9,397 nt of DNA from Deltaproteobacteria bacterium (GCA_013138705.1 WTCF01000027.1:1-9397); one strand, 5' to 3'; counted from the first letter of the stretch, positions 1 to 7,337 are shown. Notes: generated by a model from the sequence alone, not told the origin. Made by a program: numbers and translations.

Positions 1-13
1 TCTAAGAGGATAA

Positions 14-87
14 AGTCATTATTAGTCTTCAGGGCTAACTTAATAACCCATGAAAAGCATCTTGAAAACCCTTTGAGTCATCATTAG
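14..87 (+). repeat. Near-identical 12-nt direct repeat upstream of thiC
   Basis: AGTCATTATTAG at 14-25 recurs as AGTCATCATTAG at 76-87 (11 of 12 bases equal), with the downstream copy ending 9 nt before the thiC ATG. The pair could be binding sites for a regulator of the thiamine operon. It could also be chance in A/T-rich DNA. No matching -35/-10 pair stood out. Confidence 0.35.
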
Positions 88-96
88 AGTTCTCTT

Positions 97-1413
97 ATGA
101 CTATAAAAAATCAAGCAAAACAAGGTGTAATATCCCAACTTATTGAGCGTTGTGCCCTGGACGAGGGTCTGGATCCGCAGATTCTGGTTAAAGCCGTGGG
201 GGCAGGGGAAGTGGTAATACCGCATAACAGGCATGTGGAGCTTAGCCGTCCCATGGCAGTAGGAAAGGGGATTTCCACCAAGGTTAATGCAAATATAGGC
301 ACTTCAAAGGATCATCCTGAGCTGAAAACTGAATTGGAAAAGCTCAAGGTGGCCCTGGAGGCAGGGGCCCACACGATAATGGATCTTTCCACTGGAGGTC
401 CGATAAAGGAGATCCGCCAGGCTATCAGAGATGCCTGTCCCGTACCTCTTGGCACAGTTCCCATCTATCAGGCTGCAGTTGAGACCGTGGAGCGGCGCAA
501 GTGCTCAGTTTGCGAAATGGATGTAGACGACCTGTTGAGGGTAATTGAGGAACATGGTCAGGAGGGAGTTGACTTCGTGACAATTCACTGCGGTCTGACT
601 CTCCGGGCTGCGGAGCATCTCCGGTTGAGGGAACGCGTAATGGGGGTGGTTAGCAGGGGAGGTTCCTTCATCCTGGAGTGGATGATGTACAACCAGAAAG
701 AAAATCCACTCTTTGAGCGTTTCGATGATATCCTGGCAATAGCTCGGGAGCACGAACTCACATTGAGCTTAGGTGACGGCCTCAGGCCAGGGTGCCTGAT
801 GGACGCAACAGACGGCGCACAGGTGCATGAGCTGATAGTCCTGGGTGAACTCACACTGAGGGCATGGGACGCGGGTGTACAGGTAATAATTGAAGGGCCT
901 GGTCATATGTCAATGGACCAGATACCGGCCAACGTTCTTTTGGAAAAGAGGCTCTGTCACGGGGCCCCATTTTATGTGCTTGGTCCCCTGGCGACTGATA
1001 TTGCCCCTGGGTACGATCATATTACGAGTGCCATAGGCGGGGCCATTGCAGCAGCAGCCGGGGCTGACTTTCTCTGTTACGTAACACCTGCCGAACACCT
1101 GAAGCTGCCGTCACTGGAAGATGTAAAAGAAGGGGTGATTGCTTGCCGCATTGCGGCCCATGCGGCTGACATAGTGAAGGAAGTCCCCGGTGCCATAGAA
1201 AAAGATCGAAGGATGGCCGAGGCCAGGCACCGCCTTGACTGGAAGACCCAGATAGAGCTTTCCATAGACCCTGAAAAGGCCCGCCTCTATCGTGAAGAAG
1301 GCGGGGAATACCATGGATCTACCTGCACGATGTGCGGGGAATATTGCGCAATCAAGACCTATCAAAGGGCAATGAGAAAAGGCCGGGAGGCAAGGGGCGA
1401 TGAGAGGAAATGA
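97..1413 (+). CDS. thiC: Phosphomethylpyrimidine synthase ThiC (short form)
   Basis: Radical-SAM enzyme that rearranges aminoimidazole ribotide into HMP-phosphate, the pyrimidine half of thiamine, in the cytoplasm. The 438 residues match the short ThiC form, which lacks the long N-terminal domain of E. coli-type enzymes. Visible motifs: VNANIGTS near residue 65, DLSTGG at 96-101, DGLRPG at 227-232, EGPGH at 266-270, then GPLATDIAPGYDHI and CYVTPAEHL. The C-terminal iron-sulfur motif uses C410, C413 and C417. The ATG at 97 gives the usual N-terminus, but only a weak GAG lies upstream as a ribosome site. The stop overlaps the start of thiDN (ATGA), so the two are probably translationally coupled. 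Oddities: STGGP instead of the usual STGGD, and GHMSM instead of the usual GHVPM. The paralogue BzaF (5-hydroxybenzimidazole synthase) is an alternative, but the thiDN partner favours ThiC. No TPP riboswitch is recognisable in the 96 nt upstream. Confidence 0.95.
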   Translation: MTIKNQAKQGVISQLIERCALDEGLDPQILVKAVGAGEVVIPHNRHVELSRPMAVGKGISTKVNANIGTSKDHPELKTELEKLKVALEAGAHTIMDLSTGGPIKEIRQAIRDACPVPLGTVPIYQAAVETVERRKCSVCEMDVDDLLRVIEEHGQEGVDFVTIHCGLTLRAAEHLRLRERVMGVVSRGGSFILEWMMYNQKENPLFERFDDILAIAREHELTLSLGDGLRPGCLMDATDGAQVHELIVLGELTLRAWDAGVQVIIEGPGHMSMDQIPANVLLEKRLCHGAPFYVLGPLATDIAPGYDHITSAIGGAIAAAAGADFLCYVTPAEHLKLPSLEDVKEGVIACRIAAHAADIVKEVPGAIEKDRRMAEARHRLDWKTQIELSIDPEKARLYREEGGEYHGSTCTMCGEYCAIKTYQRAMRKGREARGDERK

Positions 1414-2771
1414 ATCCCGGTCCGGTTCTTACCATTGCCGGCTCCGACTCAGGTGGTGGCGCCGGTCTACAACAAGACCTGAAAGTCTTTACGGTTCTTG
1501 GGTCCTATGGCTCAAGCGTTGTTACCGCACTGACTGCTCAGAACACCCTCGGGGTCCATGCTATTGAGCCCGTAGCTCCGGATTTTGTTGGGAAGCAGCT
1601 TGATGCCGTACTTGAAGACATCCGCCCAACAGGCATCAAGACCGGTATGCTGGCCAACGCAGCAATTGTGGAGATTGTTGCGGATTGTCTGGGTCGGCAC
1701 GCCGGCAAGGACGCCATTCTGGTAGTAGATCCTGTCATGGTCTCCAAAAACGGGCATCGACTCCTGGAACAAGATGCCGTGGATGTCCTAAGGACCAGAC
1801 TTCTTCCTCTTGCGGACGTGTTTACACCCAATATTCCAGAGGCTGAAGTCCTTCTCGGCCGGCTCATTCAGACACTGGAAGATATGCGGCTTGCTGCCGT
1901 TGATCTCCTCAAGCTTGCAGATTGCCCTTCTGTCATTCTGAAAGGAGGTCATCTCCGTAACCATGATCCTGTGGATGTTCTTGCCCATGAAGAAGGGGTT
2001 TTAGAGATAACAGGGACCCACATTCCCACACGACACACCCATGGAACCGGCTGCACTTTTTCTGCCGCACTGTTGGTGTTTCTGGCTCGTGGACAGGGAA
2101 TAGTAAATGCAGCTCAGAAGGCCAAAGAATTTGTGACGCGGGCAATCAGGGGGGCGGTGCCTGTTGGCAAGGGTATAGGGCCAACCAACCCCTTGAGTGT
2201 AATCGAAGATGATATTGCTCGTTATCCCGTAATTGAAGCCCTTGAGAAGGCGTGGAAGCGTCTTTCGTCACTCCCGTGTCGCTCTTTGGTTCCAGAGGTT
2301 CAAATGAATCTTGGCTATGCCCTTCCGTGGGCAAGCTCTGTGCAGGATGTAGCTGCTTTTCCGGGGAGAATTGTGGCCCTGGGAGAAGGTGTGGCAAGGA
2401 TAAGGGGTCCTGCATACGGGGTCTCAAGCCATGTGGCCAGGATAATATTGACCGCAATGGGCCATGATCGTGGATACAGGTCTGCCATGAATATCCGTTA
2501 TGATCTTGGGTATCTTAAGCGGGCACAGGACCTTGGTTACTCAGTGGCTGAGTTCTCCAGAAAGGACGAACCAGAGGAGGTAAAATTCAAGGAAGGTTCT
2601 ACACTGGTATGGGGCGTAAAGAGGGCCATTGAAGGGGCCGGTGTGGTGCCGGATATCATACATGATGCAGGAGATATAGGAAAAGAGCCGATTATTCGAG
2701 TCCTGGGACACGAGCCATTGGAGGTGGTGGACAAGGCCTTGAGATTGCATTTGAAAAAAGCACGCCGTTAA
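1410..2771 (+). CDS. thiDN: ThiD-ThiN fusion: HMP/HMP-P kinase and thiamine-phosphate synthase
   Basis: Bifunctional cytoplasmic enzyme of 453 residues. Residues 5 to about 262 are ThiD, a ribokinase-fold kinase that phosphorylates HMP and HMP-P to HMP-PP. Its substrate motif GSDSGGGAG is at 11-19, DPVMVSKNG lies mid-domain, and the anion-hole motif GTGC is at 212-215 with the likely catalytic C215. Residues from about 275 to the end are ThiN, the non-homologous replacement for ThiE that joins HMP-PP to thiazole phosphate. ThiN marks are NIRYD at 361-365 and the run GVVPDIIHDAGDIGKEP. The start codon overlaps the thiC stop by 4 nt, which places both genes in one operon. Such fusions are known in archaea and some anaerobic bacteria. 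The last roughly 50 codons have a degraded second copy near 5400-5550. The extreme C-terminus (HLKKARR) differs from that copy, so it may have been altered by the rearrangement. Confidence 0.95.
   Translation: MNPGPVLTIAGSDSGGGAGLQQDLKVFTVLGSYGSSVVTALTAQNTLGVHAIEPVAPDFVGKQLDAVLEDIRPTGIKTGMLANAAIVEIVADCLGRHAGKDAILVVDPVMVSKNGHRLLEQDAVDVLRTRLLPLADVFTPNIPEAEVLLGRLIQTLEDMRLAAVDLLKLADCPSVILKGGHLRNHDPVDVLAHEEGVLEITGTHIPTRHTHGTGCTFSAALLVFLARGQGIVNAAQKAKEFVTRAIRGAVPVGKGIGPTNPLSVIEDDIARYPVIEALEKAWKRLSSLPCRSLVPEVQMNLGYALPWASSVQDVAAFPGRIVALGEGVARIRGPAYGVSSHVARIILTAMGHDRGYRSAMNIRYDLGYLKRAQDLGYSVAEFSRKDEPEEVKFKEGSTLVWGVKRAIEGAGVVPDIIHDAGDIGKEPIIRVLGHEPLEVVDKALRLHLKKARR
2595..2747 (+). repeat. thiN 3'-end direct repeat, intact copy
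   Basis: This part of thiDN, encoding GSTLVWG through ALRL, is repeated at 5393-5544 in the same orientation. By hand alignment there are about 15 substitutions and one 1-nt gap over 153 positions, or about 90% identity. The two copies bracket the small minus-strand ORF and the histidine kinase. Similarity stops sharply after the ALRL codons. Confidence 0.9.
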
Positions 2772-2818
2772 CCAAGGTTTACCACCACTAGTTGCAAAAG
2801 TGCTTTGATATCAACCAG

Positions 2819-3106
2819 TTAAAATATTCGATCTCTGGCCTTGGTGACCATAGCCTTTCCCTTTTCCATCTTGCCATCGCTTACGCGGTGCAGAAAAATC
2901 TCGTCTCCCTGGCATATGCTTTGGGCTTTGATACCTTCTTTGATCTCTATAAAATCGTCGCATGTAATGTGCTCTGGTTTGCTACGTGACACCCTATTTA
3001 TTTTAGGAACACTGGCTTGACTTCCCCGTTTGTTTTCTGTAATGTATGTTTTATTCTTTAAAAACACGAAGATAGAGTCTTTTTCAGTGTATGCACTGAA
3101 TTTCAT
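2819..3106 (-). CDS. Small hypothetical protein
   Basis: Open reading frame of 95 residues from the ATG at 3106. A TTG at 3121 would add 5 residues. I do not recognise the family. The protein is soluble-looking and charged, with no signal peptide or membrane segment. Its second half (DDFIEIKEGIKAQSICQGDE, then IFLHRVSDG) alternates hydrophobic and polar residues like a small beta-rich domain. Two cysteines are present, with no metal-binding spacing. A GTGGGA 7 nt before the ATG could serve as a weak ribosome site. The gene is convergent with thiDN and divergent from the kinase, whose start is about 110 nt away, so the two could share a control region. It may be a real accessory gene or a remnant, and homologues are needed to decide. 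Confidence 0.35.
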   Translation of the reverse strand: MKFSAYTEKDSIFVFLKNKTYITENKRGSQASVPKINRVSRSKPEHITCDDFIEIKEGIKAQSICQGDEIFLHRVSDGKMEKGKAMVTKARDRIF

Positions 3107-3203
3107 ATTATAGTCCCACAATTCTCAAAACAATTCCTTAAAAAACAATATGTTGTTCTCGCAGCAATCTTTATCCATAAGCTTAAGTAGGAAACTCAGG
3201 ACA

Positions 3204-3209
3204 GGAGGT
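3204..3209 (+). promoter_or_regulatory. Strong ribosome binding site of the histidine kinase
   Basis: AGGAGG lies 7 nt before the ATG at 3217, followed by an unbroken T run. This fixes the kinase start. No convincing -35/-10 pair was found in the 110 nt before it. Confidence 0.8.
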
Positions 3210-3216
3210 TTTTTTT

Positions 3217-5367
3217 ATGGCCAAGAAATCAACATATGAAGAACTGGAACAAAGAGTAAAGGAATTAGAAAAGGAAATCCTTGAGCACAGGAGAGCCGGG
3301 GAGGCAACACGGAAATCAGAAGAACTGTTCAAAACTATTGTTGAGACCGCGCCCAGTTTACTCATAATCTGTGATACAAAAGGTAATAATATATATGTCA
3401 GTCCTAACTGTGAAGAGATTTTTGGCTATACTCAAGAAGAGCTACAGGCTGAACCGATATGGTGGGTGCATGAGGATGATACGCCAAGGGCGAATCATCT
3501 CTATGATCGCACATTCAGCAAGGGTGTGGGATACAAAAACTTCGAATACAAAGCAGTCAAAAAGAATGGAGAATTGCTGTATGCTTCGAGTTCCTGGGAG
3601 CCGCTCAGAAATGCGGAAGGGAAATTTAAGGGCATTGTTTTCCAGACAATTGACGTTACTGACCGTGTACGGGCACAGGAGGCGCTAAAGTCTCAACTGG
3701 AACTTGAACGGCTAGTTGCCAATGTATCAACAAGCTTTCTCAACTCGGTACCTGACAACATTGACCATGGGGTCAACCGCGCCTTGGAAACGATAGGGGT
3801 CTTTTCCGGAGTTGACCGGAGTTATGTTTTTTTGTTTTACGACAACGGGACAAAGATGGACAATACACACGAGTGGTGTGCAGAAGGGATTGAACCACAA
3901 ATAGACAACCTAAAGGGCCTGTCAACTGACGTCATGCCGTGGTGGATGGATAAACTTAATCAGTTCGAGAATATTCATATCCCCTGTGTCAGCGCTCTTC
4001 CACCCGAAGCAAACGCCGAAAAAGAAATCCTCCAATCACAAGACATCCAATCCCTTGTTGTCGTTCCTATGGTCTATGGCGGTTCCCTCATAGGATTTCT
4101 CGGGTTCGATTCGGTGCGAGTTGAAAAAACATGGTCCGAGGAGAGCATCACGCTGCTCCAATTAATGGCAGAAATTTTTACCAACGCCTCAGAACACAAA
4201 CGGGCAGAGGAAGAAAGAAAGAAACTTGAGGCCCGATTCCAACAAGCCCAGAAGATGGAGTCTATTGGCACGCTGGCTGGTGGCATTGCCCATGACTTCA
4301 ATAATGTGCTCATGGGTATTCAGGGGCACGCTTCCCTGATGTTGCTGGATACTGATCCCGATCATCCCCATTTTGAACGTCTCAAGGGGACACAAAATAT
4401 GGTCCAAACTGGAACAAATCTTACCAAACAACTTTTAGGTTTTGCCAGGGGCGGCAAATACGATGTCAAACCGACTGATCTAAACGAGCTAATTAATAAG
4501 GGTTGCGAGATGTTTGCTCGCACCAAAAAGGAGATAACGATTCATAGCAAATATCAGAAAGACATCTGGCCGGTCGAAGTGGATCGGGGTCAAATTGATC
4601 AGGTGTTGTTAAACCTCTATATCAACGCCTGGCACGCCATGCCGGGTGGTGGAAACCTCTATATTGAAACAATCAACGCTGTGCTTGACCATAACCATAC
4701 CAACCCTTTTGGTGTAAAGCCTGGCAATTATGTGAAGATCTCTGTGACCGACACTGGCATTGGTATGGACGAGGCTATCCAGCAAAGGATATTTGACCCG
4801 TTTTTTACCACCAAAGAGATGGGCCGCGGCACAGGTTTAGGTCTTGCTTTTGCTCATGGGATCATCAAGAATCATGGTGGCATCATCAATATTGACAGTG
4901 AAAAGGGTAAGGGAACCACCTTTGATGTCCACCTGCCGGCTTCAAAAAAGCAGGTCACAAAAAAAGAAAAGAAACTGGAAGACAATATCTTAAAGGGTAC
5001 AGAGACTGTTCTTCTTGTTGATGATGAGGATATGATTCTTAATGTTGGCAAGGATATGCTCAGAAAAATGGGCTACAATGTATTGCTGGCCGGAAGCGGC
5101 AAAGAAGCCGTAGAAGTTTATAGGAAACACAAGGACAAGGTTGATCTGGTTATTGTTGACATGATCATGCCGGAGATGAGCGGTGGCGAGGCTTATAACA
5201 GAATGAAAAAGAACAATCCTAAAGTCAAAGCCCTTCTTGCAAGTGGCTACAGCATAGATGGCCGGGCTGCCGAGATCATGGAGTTCGGCTGTGATGGTTT
5301 TATTCAAAAGCCCTTTAATATGAAAGAGCTGTCCGGAAAAATCAGGGAGATTTTGGACAAAAAATAG
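3217..5367 (+). CDS. Soluble PAS-GAF hybrid sensor histidine kinase with C-terminal receiver
   Basis: A 716-residue cytoplasmic sensor with no membrane segment. Order: N-terminal coiled coil (about 3-35, [18 protein letters not shown]); PAS with PAC tail (about 36-155); GAF-like domain (about 170-325); a short coiled coil; DHp domain with H-box GGIAHDFNN and phospho-acceptor H359; ATP-binding domain with N-box N470, G1 DTGIGM from D512, F-box FDPFFTTK and G2 GRGTGLGL; then a receiver domain with acidic pair D602/D603, phospho-acceptor D648 and lysine K698. All catalytic residues needed for autophosphorylation and phosphotransfer are present, so it looks active. The H-box is of the NtrB-like type. 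The receiver is terminal with no DNA-binding domain, so output should pass to a phosphotransfer protein or act CheY-like. No partner is encoded nearby. The signal is unknown. The gene looks more A/T-rich than the flanking thi and fumarase genes, and the thiN repeat brackets it. Confidence 0.93.
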   Translation: MAKKSTYEELEQRVKELEKEILEHRRAGEATRKSEELFKTIVETAPSLLIICDTKGNNIYVSPNCEEIFGYTQEELQAEPIWWVHEDDTPRANHLYDRTFSKGVGYKNFEYKAVKKNGELLYASSSWEPLRNAEGKFKGIVFQTIDVTDRVRAQEALKSQLELERLVANVSTSFLNSVPDNIDHGVNRALETIGVFSGVDRSYVFLFYDNGTKMDNTHEWCAEGIEPQIDNLKGLSTDVMPWWMDKLNQFENIHIPCVSALPPEANAEKEILQSQDIQSLVVVPMVYGGSLIGFLGFDSVRVEKTWSEESITLLQLMAEIFTNASEHKRAEEERKKLEARFQQAQKMESIGTLAGGIAHDFNNVLMGIQGHASLMLLDTDPDHPHFERLKGTQNMVQTGTNLTKQLLGFARGGKYDVKPTDLNELINKGCEMFARTKKEITIHSKYQKDIWPVEVDRGQIDQVLLNLYINAWHAMPGGGNLYIETINAVLDHNHTNPFGVKPGNYVKISVTDTGIGMDEAIQQRIFDPFFTTKEMGRGTGLGLAFAHGIIKNHGGIINIDSEKGKGTTFDVHLPASKKQVTKKEKKLEDNILKGTETVLLVDDEDMILNVGKDMLRKMGYNVLLAGSGKEAVEVYRKHKDKVDLVIVDMIMPEMSGGEAYNRMKKNNPKVKALLASGYSIDGRAAEIMEFGCDGFIQKPFNMKELSGKIREILDKK

Positions 5368-5392
5368 CATCTGTCAGAAAGGGCCGCTGGAG

Positions 5393-5559
5393 GGTTCTAC
5401 CCTGGTATGGGGGTAAGAAGGGCCATTGAATGGACCGGTATGGTGCCGGATATCATACACGATGCAGGAGATATAGGTAAAGAGCCGATAATTCGAGTCC
5501 TGGGACACGATCCATGGGAAATGGTGGACAATGCCTTGAGGTTGGCCGGTTTTTCGTAA
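5393..5559 (+). pseudogene. Broken second copy of the 3' end of thiDN (ThiN C-terminus)
   Basis: Positions 5393-5544 align to 2595-2747 at about 90% identity. Reading in the ThiN frame gives GSTLVWG, then a 1-nt deletion near 5413 shifts the frame. The remainder reads GMVPDIIHDAGDIGKEP and ends ALRLAGFS with a stop at 5557-5559. Among the substitutions I count about 8 amino-acid changes and 6 silent ones, a pattern between selected and neutral divergence, as if a working homologue later decayed. Weaker similarity to the upstream SRKDEPEE part may extend back to about 5374. There is no start codon or remaining N-terminal part, so it cannot be functional. It begins within about 25 nt of the kinase stop and ends 8 nt before the likely fumarase start. 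Confidence 0.88.
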
Positions 5560-5567
5560 TTTTTGTT

Positions 5568-7031
5568 ATGAATTTAACTGAAGATACAATCACTTCAATG
5601 GTAAGCAGGCTGGTACAGACTGCAAACCGTGAACTGCCACAGGATGTCGAGACAGCTCTCCTGGCTGCAAGGGAGAAGGAGTGGTCACAGAACGGCAGGC
5701 TGATGCTTGATATTATAGTAGAAAATGCAGGTCTTGCCAGGCAGACCGGTCTTCCGATATGTCAGGATACAGGTATTGATGTTGTGTTTGTGCAAATAGG
5801 TCAGGAGCTTAAAATTGAGGGCGATCTGGTCAGGGCCATAAATGAGGGGATTGCCTTGGGTACAGCAGAAGGCTGGCTGAGATGCTCTGTTTGCGATCCC
5901 ATTACCAGGAAAAACACAGGGGATAACACTCCTGCGGTTGTCCATGTTGAGCCGGCGGCTGGTGACAGCCTGGAAATTTCTGTATTACCAAAGGGCTGCG
6001 GAAGCGAAAACATGAGTGCCATGGTGATGCTCCCGCCTTCGGCAGGCGAGGATGGCATTGTGAGGGTGGTAGCAAATCAGGTGCTAAAGGCTGGACCGAA
6101 CCCCTGTCCTCCCGGGATAATAGGCATAGGCATTGGCGGCACCATGGAAAAGGCGGCGCTGCTTGCCAAAAAGGCCCTGTTGAGACCTGTGGGCTCGAGA
6201 AATCCAAGGGATGATTTGGCAGAGCTGGAGGACCGGATCTTTGTCCGAATAAATGGTCTGGGGATTGGTCCTCTGGGACTTGGCGGGTCTGTTACATCAC
6301 TTGGTGTGGCCGTGGAGGTCTATCCCTGTCATATAGCAAGCCTCCCTGTAGCAATAAACCTCCAGTGTCATGCTGCCAGGCATTGCACTGCAAAGTGGAG
6401 AGATGGGTCATGGGTTATGAGTCAAGGGTCAGGGGTTATTTCCCCCCTTTCTCCTGCTAAACGTCCCATGCCTCTAGCGCAAGGAGCTGTTCGGATCGAG
6501 CTCCCACTGTCAAAATCGGCTATACGGGATCTGCGGGCTGGTGATTGGGTATTGCTCAACGGTGTTGTTTATACGGGGCGGGACCAGACCCATCGTCGAT
6601 TGGTGGAAATGTTAGACAGGGGCGATCCATTGCCTGTAGATCTAAGTGGGCAGTTAATATACTATGTGGGTCCCTCTCCAGCCCCGCCGGGAAGGCCAGT
6701 GGGTTCCGCAGGGCCCACCACCAGCTACCGAATGGATGCCTATACACCCCGCATTTTGGCTGAAGGCGTGCTTGCCACAATGGGAAAGGGAAGGCGTTCG
6801 CCGGAGGTGAAGGCCGCCATGAAAGAACACGGGGCAGTATATTTTGCGACAATTGGGGGTGCAGGGGCCTATCTGGCGAACTGCATAGAGTCCTGCGAGC
6901 TAATTGCATTTCCCGAGCTGGGTCCTGAGGCCCTGCACCGGATGAAGGTTAAGGACTTTCCGGCCATTGTGATCAACGATATAATGGGTGCGGATTTCTA
7001 TGAGATTGCAATCAAACAGCATAAAGTCTAG
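5568..7031 (+). CDS. Class I fumarate hydratase, alpha and beta subunits fused
   Basis: Oxygen-sensitive [4Fe-4S] hydro-lyase of the class I fumarase / L(+)-tartrate dehydratase family, interconverting fumarate and malate. Residues 1 to about 280 are the alpha part. The three cluster cysteines are C65 (ICQDTG), C144 (LPKGCGSEN) and C180 (GPNPCPPG), and the part ends in the typical INLQCHAARH. Residues from about 305 to 487 are the beta part, with GPTT at 382-385 followed by SYRMD, GKGRRS and ATIGGAGAY. I chose the ATG at 5568 (487 aa) over the one at 5514, because the 18 extra residues are only the thiN relic read in another frame. No Shine-Dalgarno is visible, which suits a start once coupled to an upstream stop codon. 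The alpha-beta linker is encoded by imperfect heptamer repeats (6401-6435). Fumarate is more likely than tartrate as substrate, but sequence alone does not prove it. Confidence 0.9.
   Translation: MNLTEDTITSMVSRLVQTANRELPQDVETALLAAREKEWSQNGRLMLDIIVENAGLARQTGLPICQDTGIDVVFVQIGQELKIEGDLVRAINEGIALGTAEGWLRCSVCDPITRKNTGDNTPAVVHVEPAAGDSLEISVLPKGCGSENMSAMVMLPPSAGEDGIVRVVANQVLKAGPNPCPPGIIGIGIGGTMEKAALLAKKALLRPVGSRNPRDDLAELEDRIFVRINGLGIGPLGLGGSVTSLGVAVEVYPCHIASLPVAINLQCHAARHCTAKWRDGSWVMSQGSGVISPLSPAKRPMPLAQGAVRIELPLSKSAIRDLRAGDWVLLNGVVYTGRDQTHRRLVEMLDRGDPLPVDLSGQLIYYVGPSPAPPGRPVGSAGPTTSYRMDAYTPRILAEGVLATMGKGRRSPEVKAAMKEHGAVYFATIGGAGAYLANCIESCELIAFPELGPEALHRMKVKDFPAIVINDIMGADFYEIAIKQHKV
6401..6435 (+). 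repeat. Imperfect heptanucleotide tandem repeat in the fumarase linker
   Basis: Five consecutive 7-nt units start at 6401, 6408, 6415, 6422 and 6429, all variants of TCATGGG; a sixth, decayed unit follows. They encode the linker WRDGSWVMSQGSG between the alpha and beta parts. Seven is not a multiple of three, so gain or loss of one unit would shift the frame into the beta part. Confidence 0.7.
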
Positions 7032-7102
7032 ATGTAAGCGTTCGCGGAACGTTGAAATTTGTAAACATCCAACTCGTAAATTCGTTTCATCTCTCCCAAA
7101 TT
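7029..7102 (-). pseudogene. Possible remnant of a four-helix-bundle (IVS-type) ORF start
   Basis: On the minus strand, an ATG near 7102 opens the short reading MKRIYELDVYKF, resembling the N-terminus of the widespread four-helix-bundle proteins related to those encoded by 23S rRNA intervening sequences. The similarity is lost after about 12 residues and a stop follows at 20. The match is from memory and very short, so it could be coincidence. Confidence 0.15.
7037..7053 (+). other. Short hairpin just after the fumarase stop
   Basis: AGCGTTC, loop GCG, GAACGTT forms a 7-bp stem with one G-T pair, starting 6 nt after the stop codon. No T run follows, so it is a poor intrinsic terminator. It may protect the mRNA end or be chance. 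Confidence 0.35.
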
Positions 7103-7220
7103 TCTATTTTCAAATTTCAAGCCATGAATCCGAGGCTGACAGCCGACATTGTTCATTGAAAATGTCTCAGTTGTTCCAGCCATTGGAGCTTCTTGTAATA
7201 CCCAAAAACAGGCAAGCTTC

Positions 7221-7249
7221 TTGACACAAAACAAGTGTCATGATATAAA
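7221..7249 (+). promoter_or_regulatory. Near-consensus sigma70 promoter for the 106-aa gene
   Basis: TTGACA (7221-7226, consensus -35) and TATAAA (7244-7249, one base from consensus -10) are separated by an ideal 17 nt. Transcription would start near 7256 and give a leader of about 120 nt before the ATG at 7376. It is the best promoter in the window. Confidence 0.75.
7222..7240. promoter_or_regulatory. Inverted repeat TGACAC-N7-GTGTCA over the -35 box
   Basis: Perfect 6-bp half-sites separated by 7 nt (7222-7227 and 7235-7240) overlap the -35 hexamer and the spacer. This is a typical place for a dimeric repressor to block RNA polymerase. The sequence matches no operator I can name with confidence; it is neither the FNR (TTGAT-N4-ATCAA) nor the CRP consensus. 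Confidence 0.45.
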
Positions 7250-7300
7250 AATTCGCTGTGTGTAAGTCATTTTTTGAAGGAAAATTAAGAATTCGTGTAC

Positions 7301-7337
7301 TTTGGGCAGAAAACATATTATATGTTTTCTGCCCAAA
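7301..7337. repeat. 37-bp near-perfect palindrome in the leader of the 106-aa gene
   Basis: TTTGGGCAGAAAACATAT (7301-7318), a single centre base, then its exact reverse complement (7320-7337). In RNA this gives a hairpin of about 17 bp with a 3-nt loop, roughly 45 nt after the predicted transcription start and 38 nt before the ATG. The ribosome site lies outside it. No T run follows on either strand, so an intrinsic terminator is unlikely. mRNA protection or binding by a regulator is more plausible. Confidence 0.85.

Noticed and set aside
60..96. ACCCTTTGA-like piece suggesting a TPP riboswitch before thiC
   Set aside because: Only this short segment resembles the conserved core; the CTGAGA element, the GGGGTGC stem and the later helix are missing.
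2252..2467. Plus-strand 71-aa frame inside thiDN
   Set aside because: It lies wholly inside the clear ThiN domain in another frame; a shadow only.
4990..5370. 126-aa minus-strand frame opposite the receiver domain
   Set aside because: It is antisense to a fully conserved receiver domain, without a ribosome site or recognisable protein features.
5514..5567. Longer fumarase start at the ATG at 5514
   Set aside because: The extra 18 residues come from the thiN relic read in a shifted frame and do not resemble any fumarase N-terminus; 5568 gives the family start.
7144..7165. GACATT to AATGTC stem with 10-nt loop in the intergenic region after fumarase
   Set aside because: Only 6 bp, A/T-rich, with no T run and no link to a gene; expected by chance.
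7301..7337. Rho-independent terminator
   Set aside because: No T run follows the hairpin on either strand, and on the plus strand it lies inside the leader of the next gene.
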